This document shows, piece by piece, positions 10,586-18,998 of a DNA stretch of 55,786 nt (position 1 is the first letter of the stretch; every line of letters starts with the position of its first letter). The stretch comes from Clostridiales bacterium (GTDB lineage: Bacteria; Bacillota_A; Clostridia; Christensenellales; Pumilibacteraceae). Location: positions 1-55,786 of the forward strand of contig JAISDO010000024.1 of assembly GCA_031264755.1 (NCBI GenBank), read 5' to 3'. A program made the position numbers and the translations under genes. Under the pieces are notes generated by a model. It was not told where the DNA came from. It did no database searches and was given only the letters and a program-made list of their open reading frames with translations.

Positions 10586-12340
10586 TTAAATATAATTTCT
10601 AATGACTTCTATCGTAATACTACTAAAAAACTCCATCTCTTTAACTTGCTCTATTTTATAAGGTATACCATTAACATAATACTCGTTATCCCAATTAGGA
10701 CTACTTTCAAAAAATCTTTGTTGTATATTATTTATATCTCTATCGCTAAGTCTAGTTGTATTAGATATTAGGTTGGTCACATATCTAATATTGTTTGTGG
10801 TATCTACCAATCTAACCGTTGTTCTATTCCCTGCTATCTCATCAAACTCTACCACAATATCTTTATCACTAACTGCTATAAATTTTATTGCTCTATTATC
10901 TTGACTTAATCTATACTCTACACCATCAACCACGACTTGCATAATGCTTGGATTGTGTATAGTCAACTCAACATTTGCACCAAATGGGACATTATAGTCA
11001 TTATTTACATTGTCTATCTCTACTTGTTCTCCATCGTTAGCAATATACTCGTATCTCCACGACAATCCTACATCAATCTCATCTGCATTGTCACCTACAA
11101 CAAATTTAATTTGCCTATATTCGCTATAAGGCTCGTGAACTATAATGGGTATAAAACCAGTTTGCATCTCATTATCTTCGGTATAACTTACCATTATCTC
11201 CACATCACTAGTCAATAATCTTTCGTTTGCAATGGTATATTCATTGCTGTCTAATGTGCGAGTCGTATGCTCATAATTTGCAATGGCTACAAGATTGGAT
11301 CTATCAAATATATCCCCTTGTGTATACTCGGTTCGTACTTGGCTATAATCTAGTTCTATATTTTGCAATACTCTTTTGGTAACATTGAGATTGATAGTGG
11401 CAGTTTTAGATATCACTCCATCTGCAAAAATAACTTTGGCTAGTTTGGATTGTAGTGTCAAAATCTCATCAACTTCTATCTCTACCAACTCACTGATTTC
11501 TATTTGCAAATATTCATAGTGTGCAATGACAACAAGGTTAGTCGTGTCAAATATTTGCCCTTCTACATAATCAACTTGTACACTCTCTATCTCAATATCT
11601 TGTAGACTCTTTGCTCCTACCACTATCGGCAAGTTTGCTACCCTTGTCACGTCATCGTGAGTATAAGATATTTCAATATTGGTATCTTGTATATTGAGTG
11701 TAGATGGAGCATTGATTGTATAGTTAGGTACAATAACAGAATACTCTCCACTACTATGCAAAAATGTTGCTTCCACTTCTAGTCCAGTAGTGTCAAATGA
11801 TTGTCCTTCTACAAAACTTATCGTGTTAGGAGAATTGGCAACTCTAATAGATTGCAAAACCGAATTATTTTTGAGTGTAACTTCGGTAGTTACGCTTGCA
11901 GACATCTTGTTCTTGCTACTCACATTTACGACAATATTCGTTGGAGAGTTCAAAACATTTCCAACCGTATATAGCCCATTGTTAGTTATACTACTTCCAT
12001 AACTATCTCCCTCAATGCTCCACTCTATTTTGGGAACATCAAAGTCACTCAAATCTTGACCTTTATTTATCCTTACTTCAAATTGCTTTTGACTATCCCC
12101 ATATTCAAAATCTACACTATCTACTACCTTGTTCTCAAACAATACCTCTACGCTTGTTATTTCAAATGTCTTGTCTTTGGATGAGTTATTATCCCCACTA
12201 GACAACAAAAATGGCAAGACACCAAAGATAAATCCAAACAATAGCAAAACCACAAGCACAACAGATATCCCTATCCATACTTTTCTCCTTGTGCTATTCT
12301 TGGTAACTATTATTGATTTGTTTTGTGTGTTTTGCTCCAT
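10586..12340 (-). CDS. Membrane-anchored protein with tandem group-3 bacterial Ig-like domains
   Basis: This 584-aa protein has a short basic cytoplasmic N-terminus, a single uncleaved signal-anchor helix (about 19-47) and a large ectodomain. Three Big_3-type Ig-like units are visible by their repeated pattern LQ(S/D/N)I ... (F/Y)(V/T)(E/Q)G(Q/D)xFD(T/R)(T/S)(G/N)L; they start near residues 160, 240 and 325. A C-terminal half of unknown beta-rich fold follows. It is the first gene of the operon and sits just behind a promoter. No clear Shine-Dalgarno site is present before the ATG. It probably displays or scaffolds the two secreted proteins encoded downstream, but that role is inferred from the operon only. 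Confidence 0.75.
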   Translation of the reverse strand: MEQNTQNKSIIVTKNSTRRKVWIGISVVLVVLLLFGFIFGVLPFLLSSGDNNSSKDKTFEITSVEVLFENKVVDSVDFEYGDSQKQFEVRINKGQDLSDFDVPKIEWSIEGDSYGSSITNNGLYTVGNVLNSPTNIVVNVSSKNKMSASVTTEVTLKNNSVLQSIRVANSPNTISFVEGQSFDTTGLEVEATFLHSSGEYSVIVPNYTINAPSTLNIQDTNIEISYTHDDVTRVANLPIVVGAKSLQDIEIESVQVDYVEGQIFDTTNLVVIAHYEYLQIEISELVEIEVDEILTLQSKLAKVIFADGVISKTATINLNVTKRVLQNIELDYSQVRTEYTQGDIFDRSNLVAIANYEHTTRTLDSNEYTIANERLLTSDVEIMVSYTEDNEMQTGFIPIIVHEPYSEYRQIKFVVGDNADEIDVGLSWRYEYIANDGEQVEIDNVNNDYNVPFGANVELTIHNPSIMQVVVDGVEYRLSQDNRAIKFIAVSDKDIVVEFDEIAGNRTTVRLVDTTNNIRYVTNLISNTTRLSDRDINNIQQRFFESSPNWDNEYYVNGIPYKIEQVKEMEFFSSITIEVIRNYI

Positions 12341-12357
12341 ATAATATTTTCAATGCT

Positions 12358-12386
12358 AGTATACTACAATAATTAAAAAATTGCAA
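12358..12386 (-). promoter_or_regulatory. SigA-type promoter of the surface-toxin operon
   Basis: On the minus strand a -35 element TTGCAA (12381-12386) is followed after exactly 17 bp by a -10 element TATACT (12358-12363). The expected start point leaves a leader of only about 10-12 nt before the ATG at 12340, which fits the missing ribosome-binding site. Confidence 0.6.
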
Positions 12387-12498
12387 TAGTTTATACACAA
12401 TAATCCTATAAATATTTTTCTAGTAAAGGTTATTTGTTTACTTTTTATACATATAAAGAACATAATAATCTTATGTAAGGATTTATTTTCACATAATG

Positions 12499-12532
12499 TA
12501 AAGCAAGCAACTTATATAAGTTGCTTGCTTTA
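12499..12532. terminator. 34-bp perfect palindrome, probable recQ terminator
   Basis: A perfect dyad centred at 12515/12516 has 17-bp arms and no spacer; its core reads AAGCAAGCAACTTAT and its complement. It lies 150 bp downstream of recQ and upstream of the toxin-operon promoter, so it could insulate the two units. No long T-run follows on either side, so a protein-binding site is an alternative. Confidence 0.5.
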
Positions 12533-12678
12533 TAATCTGAACAATATTGATTCAATTGCCTACTAAATCTCTACTTCAAACAATGGAGTTAGAGATATTC
12601 CTTCTTTAATAATTACATATTAAACAAACCATACTTTTCTATAATTCATTTATTTAATCGCAGTTTACAAATAGCCCA

Positions 12679-14889
12679 CTAAGCCAAGTTTAACATATAC
12701 ACATCATAATTAATTTTATCTATGATTGACTGTTGTATTTCTTTTGAGTAAAATATTTGTGTATACTCTATTTTATCTTTGCTTATCCGTGCATTAGCAA
12801 CAATTCCTTTGTCAAAACCATATTCTGTTGGAACTAAACATTCTTTATTGTCAACCATCTTCATTTGCATAAATCCACTATCTATTAGAAAGATTTCTAT
12901 CCATTTTATCAATGACTTGTTAGAAAACAAACTCTTTATCGTTTCTTTCGGGATGATAGAGTTTATCTCTTCTATCAATGTTGATAATGTCATCCCAATA
13001 TTTGTTCTTGTATAAGTTGTTCTTTTATCATTGGTTTCTTTATTTACTTCCTTCTCTAATTTGGAAAATTGCCTAATTACACTCAAAAATTGTTCACCAT
13101 ATTTTTCTAACTTATATTCTCCCACTCCCGACACTTTCAAAAACTCTCTTTCACTAGTAGGCATTTTGTTGCACATATCTACTAATGTAGTATCCGCAAA
13201 GATTACATAGGCTGGTACATTTTGCTCCTTTGCTATCTCTACTCTTAGTTTTTTAAGTTCAACTAAAAGTTGATTATTACTTACTTTCTGCTCTGCTTTC
13301 TTATTGTATATTTTTATTGACTGTTCGTTGTTCTCTACTTCGTTAGTTACTTTCATAAAAAGTTTTTCATTATCATAGAGAACGGCTTTTGACTTCTCAG
13401 TTAGTTTAGTTACTGGGTATTCAGTATTTGTTAGGGCGATATAGTTCTCTATGATTAGATAGTCTATTATTTCCTTGATTCGTTTTGCAGACACTTCTGC
13501 CATAATCCCATAGGTCTTTATTTGGTCTAACTTGAAGTTGAGTATCTTTTCAGATTGACTACCACGCAAAGTATCTATTAATACTCTAATACCAAATCTC
13601 TCTCCCATCCTTAGAATACAAGACATTATCTTTTGTGCTTGCTCTGTAATCTCTATTGTCTCAAAACTTGTTAGGCAATTACTACAATTTCCACATTGTT
13701 TTTCTGCTTTGTCTTGAAAGTATTTTAGCATATACTCTCTTAGACAATTATTGGTTTGACAATAGTTTGTCATTTGTCTTAATCTTTCTCTATCTTTTTG
13801 TTGTACTTGTTCTAATATTTGTGGTGACAAATGATTGTTTTCGCTTGTATTGTCTATAAAGAATTGATTGGTTACTATATCTTTTCCACTGTATAATAAT
13901 ATACAGTCCGCATTACTCCCATCCCTTCCTGCTCTACCTGCCTCTTGGTAGTAACTTTCTATATTTTTGGGCATATTGTAGTGGATGACAAAGGATACAT
14001 TACTTTTATCTATCCCCATCCCAAATGCGTTGGTTGCTACCATTATTGTTTTATTATCGTACAAAAAGTCATTTTGGTTTTGTACTCGTTCGGTTTCATT
14101 TAGTCCTGCGTGATAACGAGTTGCACTATAACCATTGGTAGTAAGTTTCTCACAAACTTGCTCAACGACTTCTCTTGTAGAGCAGTAGATTATTCCACTC
14201 TTATGTTTATTTTCTCTTAAATATTCTATGACTGCTTCATACTTGTTTTTTGGCTTTTGTACTCCAAAATAAAGATTTTTTCTATCAAATCCTGTTACAA
14301 TCTCAAATGGGTTATTTAGTCTAAGCAACTTCTTTATGTCTTCTTTGACATATTCAGTTGCAGTTGCCGTATAAGCACTAACGATTGGTCTATTGGGTAA
14401 CTTTGCTATAAATTCTGCTATGTTAAGATAACTAGGTCTAAAATCTTGCCCCCATTGTGATACACAATGGGCTTCATCTATTGTTATCATATAGAGATTG
14501 CATTGCTTAGCAAACTCTACAAAACTTTCTAAATCTAATCTCTCTGGTGCTACATAGATTATCTTATATTTGCCTTGTTTAGCCTTTTGTAATACAGTAT
14601 GGATTTGTGAATAACTTAGTGATGAGTTGATAAACGCAGATGGTATTCCATTGCTTTGCAAGGCATCCACTTGGTCTTTCATAAGAGATATTAACGGAGA
14701 TATTACTAAGGTTATACCGTTGGACATTATGGCAGGCAGTTGATAACAAATAGACTTTCCTGCACCTGTTGGCATTATACCAATACAATCTCTACCTTTT
14801 AGTACACTATCAATCAGTTCTTCTTGCCCTATTCTAAACTCATCGTGTCCAAAGTATTGTTTTAATAATACCATTTTAGGGTTATTCAT
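12679..14889 (-). CDS. recQ: ATP-dependent DNA helicase RecQ
   Basis: A 3'-5' DNA helicase for recombination and fork repair, 736 aa. It has Walker A TGAGKS at 41-46, the DEAH box near 139, and helicase motif VI as QEAGRAGRDG. The RecQ zinc-binding cysteines (CLREY..., CGNCSNC) lie near 382-407, followed by an RQC winged-helix region. An HRDC domain lies around 520-600 (VPAYVIFADTTL, GVGEYKLEKYG). A further 130-residue C-terminal extension seen in many Firmicute RecQ proteins makes it longer than E. coli RecQ (about 610). It is monocistronic, between the toxin and restriction-modification operons. It may simply be the housekeeping RecQ sitting beside a defence island. Confidence 0.95.
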   Translation of the reverse strand: MNNPKMVLLKQYFGHDEFRIGQEELIDSVLKGRDCIGIMPTGAGKSICYQLPAIMSNGITLVISPLISLMKDQVDALQSNGIPSAFINSSLSYSQIHTVLQKAKQGKYKIIYVAPERLDLESFVEFAKQCNLYMITIDEAHCVSQWGQDFRPSYLNIAEFIAKLPNRPIVSAYTATATEYVKEDIKKLLRLNNPFEIVTGFDRKNLYFGVQKPKNKYEAVIEYLRENKHKSGIIYCSTREVVEQVCEKLTTNGYSATRYHAGLNETERVQNQNDFLYDNKTIMVATNAFGMGIDKSNVSFVIHYNMPKNIESYYQEAGRAGRDGSNADCILLYSGKDIVTNQFFIDNTSENNHLSPQILEQVQQKDRERLRQMTNYCQTNNCLREYMLKYFQDKAEKQCGNCSNCLTSFETIEITEQAQKIMSCILRMGERFGIRVLIDTLRGSQSEKILNFKLDQIKTYGIMAEVSAKRIKEIIDYLIIENYIALTNTEYPVTKLTEKSKAVLYDNEKLFMKVTNEVENNEQSIKIYNKKAEQKVSNNQLLVELKKLRVEIAKEQNVPAYVIFADTTLVDMCNKMPTSEREFLKVSGVGEYKLEKYGEQFLSVIRQFSKLEKEVNKETNDKRTTYTRTNIGMTLSTLIEEINSIIPKETIKSLFSNKSLIKWIEIFLIDSGFMQMKMVDNKECLVPTEYGFDKGIVANARISKDKIEYTQIFYSKEIQQSIIDKINYDVYMLNLA

Positions 14890-15203
14890 AATCTCTATTT
14901 CGCTATTCTATATAATACAATTTTACATCATAATTGTACACTTTTGCTATCTATAAGTCAAATAATTAGAATATAGAGTAAACAGATGAGTGTTTTTCTC
15001 ATTTTTTATCCCATTTTACCGTGTGCCTAATAAGAGTATCCCTTGATTGACTCCTTTAGCCTAACTAATATATCCACTACTCAATACTATGTACACACTA
15101 TTGTAATATATATATATAATTTATAATTGTCAAGCAAATGTATATATTGCGACCAAAATATTAACACTTGAGCAATGTTTGCAATGATTTGTCATGCTTG
15201 AGG
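14890..15203. other. Intergenic region between hsdR and recQ
   Basis: About 310 bp of AT-rich sequence with a run of alternating TA near 15110. No open frame, tRNA or clear terminator is seen. It must contain the recQ promoter and the end of the restriction-modification operon, but I cannot place either with confidence. Confidence 0.4.
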
Positions 15204-18200
15204 CTAAAACAAAAACCTCTCTACAAAAGCCCTAAATCTTGCTAGCACATTCTTTTTCTTTTGGGCTCGTTTGTTGGGTTGTTCAAACATACTCATTGGT
15301 GGCAAGACATTGTCTATGTCCGTACCTGTCTCTTTGACTTCGCCCTCAAGTAGGCAACGCTCCAAGAATTTGGTAGCCTCTTGTTCATTGAGGTTTTCGG
15401 TTGTGATTAGGTCGTCAATCACTTTGTCTCGCTCTTGCTTGACATAGCTATGCCATTCGGCAACTACATCTGTTGCTGTATTGACAGTAGCAACAAACCC
15501 AAGAATCAACTCCTTCTTGCTACGCAACTCTGGTCTACTATCAACAGCACTGACGATATCAGCAAGTGCAAGCTCTTGAGCCTCGCTACCTACTGCATTC
15601 TTGTACTTGTCTACCATTATCAAAATATAGTCAATATTGACTGTGAGTTGCTTGATTAGTTCTATCTCAAAAATCAAATCGTCTTCAATCTTGACTGCCT
15701 CGCCGTCACGGTCCTTGCGAAGAACTTCGTGAATTGACAAATATGCTCCTTGATACTCTTGCCTTTGTCTTGGCGTAAGTATCTCTTTGCCCACAAATTC
15801 GTCAAATGGTCTAAGAATATTCTCAACTCTCAAAAAAGCACCAAAAATCCTAACAAACTCTCTCTGCTTGCTCTCGCCTAATATTGACAATGGCAACTCA
15901 AACTCTGTCTGCATCATCTCAACTAGCTGCTTGTACCCTGGCTTGTCCTCGTATCCCTCGTAATAGTCCTTGAATGGTCTAATCACCACAACACTCTTGG
16001 CATCTTTGTTGCCAAAGAGACTACATGCTTGATTGATTTGGGTCTCCATCTGGCGAAAAGTCACGATATTGCCGTATCGTTTTTGTGAGTTGAGTATTCG
16101 GTTGGTACGACTAAAAGCCTGAATAAGTCCGTGATATTTGAGATTTTTGTCCAACCATAGTGTGTTGAGAGTAGTCGCATCAAATCCAGTCAAAAACATA
16201 TTGACTACAATCAATATATCTATCTCTTTGTTTTTGACTCGCATAGAGACATCTTTGTAAAAACTTGCAAATTTGTCCGAGCTAGTATCCCAATTGGTAC
16301 CAAACTGGCTGTTGTAATCCTTGATTGCCTCATCTAAGAAGTCACGGCTACTCTGGTCAAGCATGTCAGTCTCAAACTCTTCTTCGAGGTAGTCGTTGAT
16401 ATCCTCATTGGGCGAATACGAGAAGATAGTTGCAACTCTCAAGTCACCACCTCGCTCTTGCTGCTGCTTGCCAAACTCTTTGTAATACAGCTTGGCACTC
16501 TCTATACTATCAACAGCCAACATACTATTGAACCCCTTAGTCTTGCGTTTGGCTCTCTGCTCTATTGCTGTATTAGTCTTGCTCTTGGCGAGCTGCACCG
16601 TGTTGGCTATAACACTATGGTCATACATCGCTCCGTCATGACGGTAGGTCTTGGTGTTGAAGTTGTCCAATATGTACTCTACAATTGCGGCAATTCTTGC
16701 TCTAGACCTAATAGCACTCTCTCTATCAATGTTGATTACTTGGACATCTTGGCCGTTGTCGTTGTACTTGATTGTGTCAACAAGGTCCACCCTAAATGGC
16801 AAAACATTGCCGTCACTTATGGCGTCTACTATTGTGTATGCATGCAATCGCCTGCCAAAAATCCTGTCAGTTGTCTTGACAAGTTCAACTTGCCCTTTTT
16901 TGTTCTTGAAGATTTTGCCATTGGTACCACTTGCGGCATTCTCATCAAATATAGGCGTACCAGTAAACCCAAACAAAAAGTAGTTGACAAATGTATTGGT
17001 GATAGACTTGTGCATTGCACCAAATTGACTGCGGTGACACTCGTCAAATATGAGCACGCAATTTTTGCCAAATATTGGGTGCACCTTGTGCTTGTCTACA
17101 AACTTGTTGAGTTTTTGGATTGTTGTGACAATCACTCTTGAGTTGTCATTGGCTAGTTGACGGTTGAGTATCTCGGTACTGACATTGCCGCTCACAGCGT
17201 CACGACCACCAAACTTTTCAAATTCTTTGATTGTCTGGTAGTCTAGATCTTTGCGGTCTACTACAAAGATGACTTTGTCTACAAAGTCTAGATTGGTAGC
17301 GAGTTGTGCGGTCTTGAAGCTAGTGAGAGTTTTGCCGCTGCCTGTGGTGTGCCACACATATCCACCGGCGTCTATTGTACCTTTTTTGCGATATTGTTGG
17401 GCGTTGGTGATTTTGGATATTATTGCCTCGCTTGCTACTATCTGATATGGACGCATCACAAGCAACATCTCGTCGTTCGTAAAAACGCAATACTTGGTCA
17501 ATATATTGAGTAGCGACCCCTTGCTACAAAAAGTCTCAGCAAAGTCCACAAGGTCAAGTATATTGCGGTTGAGAGCATCCGCCCAATAACTTGTAAACTC
17601 AAAGCTATGGCTTGTCTTGCGTCTACGTGTATTGGCTTGTGTAGATTCATTTTCTTTTTGTGACAGTTGTCGTGTGGTATTGCTATAATATTTGGTCTCC
17701 GCACCGTTGGAGATCACAAAGACCTGCACCCAATCAAAAAGTCCACTACTGCCATAAAAATTGTCACGGCTGTACCTTGCTATCTGATTGAATGCTTCTT
17801 TGATTGGGACACCACGCCGCTTGAGCTCTATATGTACCATAGGCAAACCATTGACCAAGATAGTCACATCATATATACCGGTACGCTTGGTGCCGTCTTC
17901 TCTATATTGGTTGAAGACTTGCAAGTTGTTGCTAAAGATATTGGTCTTGTCTACAAGCATTATATTGACTTGCTCGCCATTGTCTCTAGTGATTGTGTAG
18001 CGATTGTCCACTTGTAGTCGTTTGGTCTTCTCTTTGACACCGTCGTTGCTATGTGCCAAGACATTGGTCCATAGCCACTCCCACTCCTTGTCACTCAAGC
18101 CACCTTCGCCCAAGACAGTCTTGTTGAGATGTGATAGTTGCCTACGCAAGTTGTTGACAAGCACACTATAATTCGGGTTGCCAATCCGCTCATAGCCGAG

Positions 18201-18338
18201 CATTGTCAACCGCTTGAGTAGATCTGCCTCTAGCTCTGCCTCGCTTTGGTAATGTGTCTCCGACTTGGGTAATGGCGTGTACTCCGCCACAACAGTAGAA
18301 AAATTGGCTTCCGAAATTATGCTAGACTGAATTTTCAT
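15204..18338 (-). CDS. hsdR: Type I restriction enzyme, motor/endonuclease subunit HsdR
   Basis: A 1044-aa ATP-dependent translocase and endonuclease subunit. The N-terminal PD-(D/E)xK nuclease shows as GIYDVTILVNGLPMVHIELK, with the catalytic ELK near 176. Superfamily-2 motor motifs follow: TTGSGKT (Walker A), FDECH (DECH box), FTGTP (motif III) and a C-terminal QAFSRTNR (motif VI). The C-terminal 250 residues are the helical domain that docks on the methyltransferase. The ATG overlaps the stop of the second hsdS by 4 nt. It is the last gene of the operon. The length is normal for the family and all motifs look intact. Confidence 0.95.
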   Translation of the reverse strand: MKIQSSIISEANFSTVVAEYTPLPKSETHYQSEAELEADLLKRLTMLGYERIGNPNYSVLVNNLRRQLSHLNKTVLGEGGLSDKEWEWLWTNVLAHSNDGVKEKTKRLQVDNRYTITRDNGEQVNIMLVDKTNIFSNNLQVFNQYREDGTKRTGIYDVTILVNGLPMVHIELKRRGVPIKEAFNQIARYSRDNFYGSSGLFDWVQVFVISNGAETKYYSNTTRQLSQKENESTQANTRRRKTSHSFEFTSYWADALNRNILDLVDFAETFCSKGSLLNILTKYCVFTNDEMLLVMRPYQIVASEAIISKITNAQQYRKKGTIDAGGYVWHTTGSGKTLTSFKTAQLATNLDFVDKVIFVVDRKDLDYQTIKEFEKFGGRDAVSGNVSTEILNRQLANDNSRVIVTTIQKLNKFVDKHKVHPIFGKNCVLIFDECHRSQFGAMHKSITNTFVNYFLFGFTGTPIFDENAASGTNGKIFKNKKGQVELVKTTDRIFGRRLHAYTIVDAISDGNVLPFRVDLVDTIKYNDNGQDVQVINIDRESAIRSRARIAAIVEYILDNFNTKTYRHDGAMYDHSVIANTVQLAKSKTNTAIEQRAKRKTKGFNSMLAVDSIESAKLYYKEFGKQQQERGGDLRVATIFSYSPNEDINDYLEEEFETDMLDQSSRDFLDEAIKDYNSQFGTNWDTSSDKFASFYKDVSMRVKNKEIDILIVVNMFLTGFDATTLNTLWLDKNLKYHGLIQAFSRTNRILNSQKRYGNIVTFRQMETQINQACSLFGNKDAKSVVVIRPFKDYYEGYEDKPGYKQLVEMMQTEFELPLSILGESKQREFVRIFGAFLRVENILRPFDEFVGKEILTPRQRQEYQGAYLSIHEVLRKDRDGEAVKIEDDLIFEIELIKQLTVNIDYILIMVDKYKNAVGSEAQELALADIVSAVDSRPELRSKKELILGFVATVNTATDVVAEWHSYVKQERDKVIDDLITTENLNEQEATKFLERCLLEGEVKETGTDIDNVLPPMSMFEQPNKRAQKKKNVLARFRAFVERFLF

Positions 18339-18982
18339 GTTGCCTCCTTGAATGTCAACAATTGGTCACGGTAGTATTGGTATTGAGCTTGCCGTGCAGA
18401 TATCTCGGCGGGCAAGCCTTGTTGTAAGCTATTAGTAAGATTGTCAAACTTGTCTAAGATAGAGACAATACGACGTTGCTCATGGATTGGAGGGATTGGA
18501 ACGATTATCTTTGCCATTTTCTTTTTGGATATATTGTACCTTGTAACACCACTCGCTGTCTGTACAATTTGTTGACGCAATCCATCTGAACGAAACAAAT
18601 ATTTTGAAAAACCGGGTAGCAGCAATGTTGGGTCATTCAACCTAAATCCAAAGCAAAAACTATTGAGATACAACGGCTCGTCACTCTCTCTTGTCAACAC
18701 CGAAGACATGCCGCACTCGTCCAAAGTCTCTGACGACCCTGTAAAAACAATATCCCCAACCTCAACTTTGTTTTGTTTCTCCGTGATGCCAACTTTGACC
18801 ATATCATGCTTGGTTGTATCTATAGCAATATTGTCAAATACATTCATGTAGCTAATGTATTTTGCATTGCCATTGCCAAAGTCATCTTTGGTTTTGCCAC
18901 TCAAACCGCCATAAAAACTCCCTAATTGCTCCATAGGTATCCACCTTGTACTTGTCTTGCTACAACAATTGATAATATCCAA
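18335..18982 (-). CDS. hsdS: Second, half-size specificity subunit (one target-recognition domain), fusable to the upstream HsdS
   Basis: A 215-aa HsdS-like protein with one target-recognition domain and one conserved spacer region (IVSILDKFDNLTNSLQ...). Full-length HsdS has two such units. The open frame has a TTG at 18982 without a ribosome site; an ATG at 18934 is preceded by AAGG. More importantly, its frame continues upstream without stop to the G8 tract ending the preceding hsdS. Losing one G (or gaining two) would fuse the two genes into one polypeptide of about 640 aa with three recognition domains. As it stands, the gene is either silent or makes a half-S subunit that would have to dimerise. 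The last 105 bp of the conserved region duplicate the preceding gene exactly. Confidence 0.8.
   Translation of the reverse strand: MDIINCCSKTSTRWIPMEQLGSFYGGLSGKTKDDFGNGNAKYISYMNVFDNIAIDTTKHDMVKVGITEKQNKVEVGDIVFTGSSETLDECGMSSVLTRESDEPLYLNSFCFGFRLNDPTLLLPGFSKYLFRSDGLRQQIVQTASGVTRYNISKKKMAKIIVPIPPIHEQRRIVSILDKFDNLTNSLQQGLPAEISARQAQYQYYRDQLLTFKEAT
18365..18469 (-). repeat. 105-bp direct repeat, copy in second hsdS
   Basis: This encodes the conserved helical spacer of HsdS and is identical over 105 bp to 19050-19154 in the neighbouring hsdS. Perfect identity at DNA level between the two specificity genes indicates recent duplication or ongoing gene conversion, and provides a substrate for homologous recombination. 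Confidence 0.9.
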
Positions 18983-18998
18983 AAACCATTTTAAGGCT

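Larger units (their letters stand above)
12341..12678. other. Intergenic region between recQ and the toxin operon
   Basis: This stretch of about 340 bp contains no gene. It holds the toxin-operon promoter on its left side and a 34-bp perfect palindrome on its right side, each listed separately. The remainder is AT-rich with no coding signal on either strand. Confidence 0.5.

Noticed and set aside
16458..17141. 227-codon plus-strand frame inside hsdR
   Set aside because: It is antisense to conserved HsdR motor motifs; composition is Cys/Val/Leu-rich as in shadows; no ribosome site.
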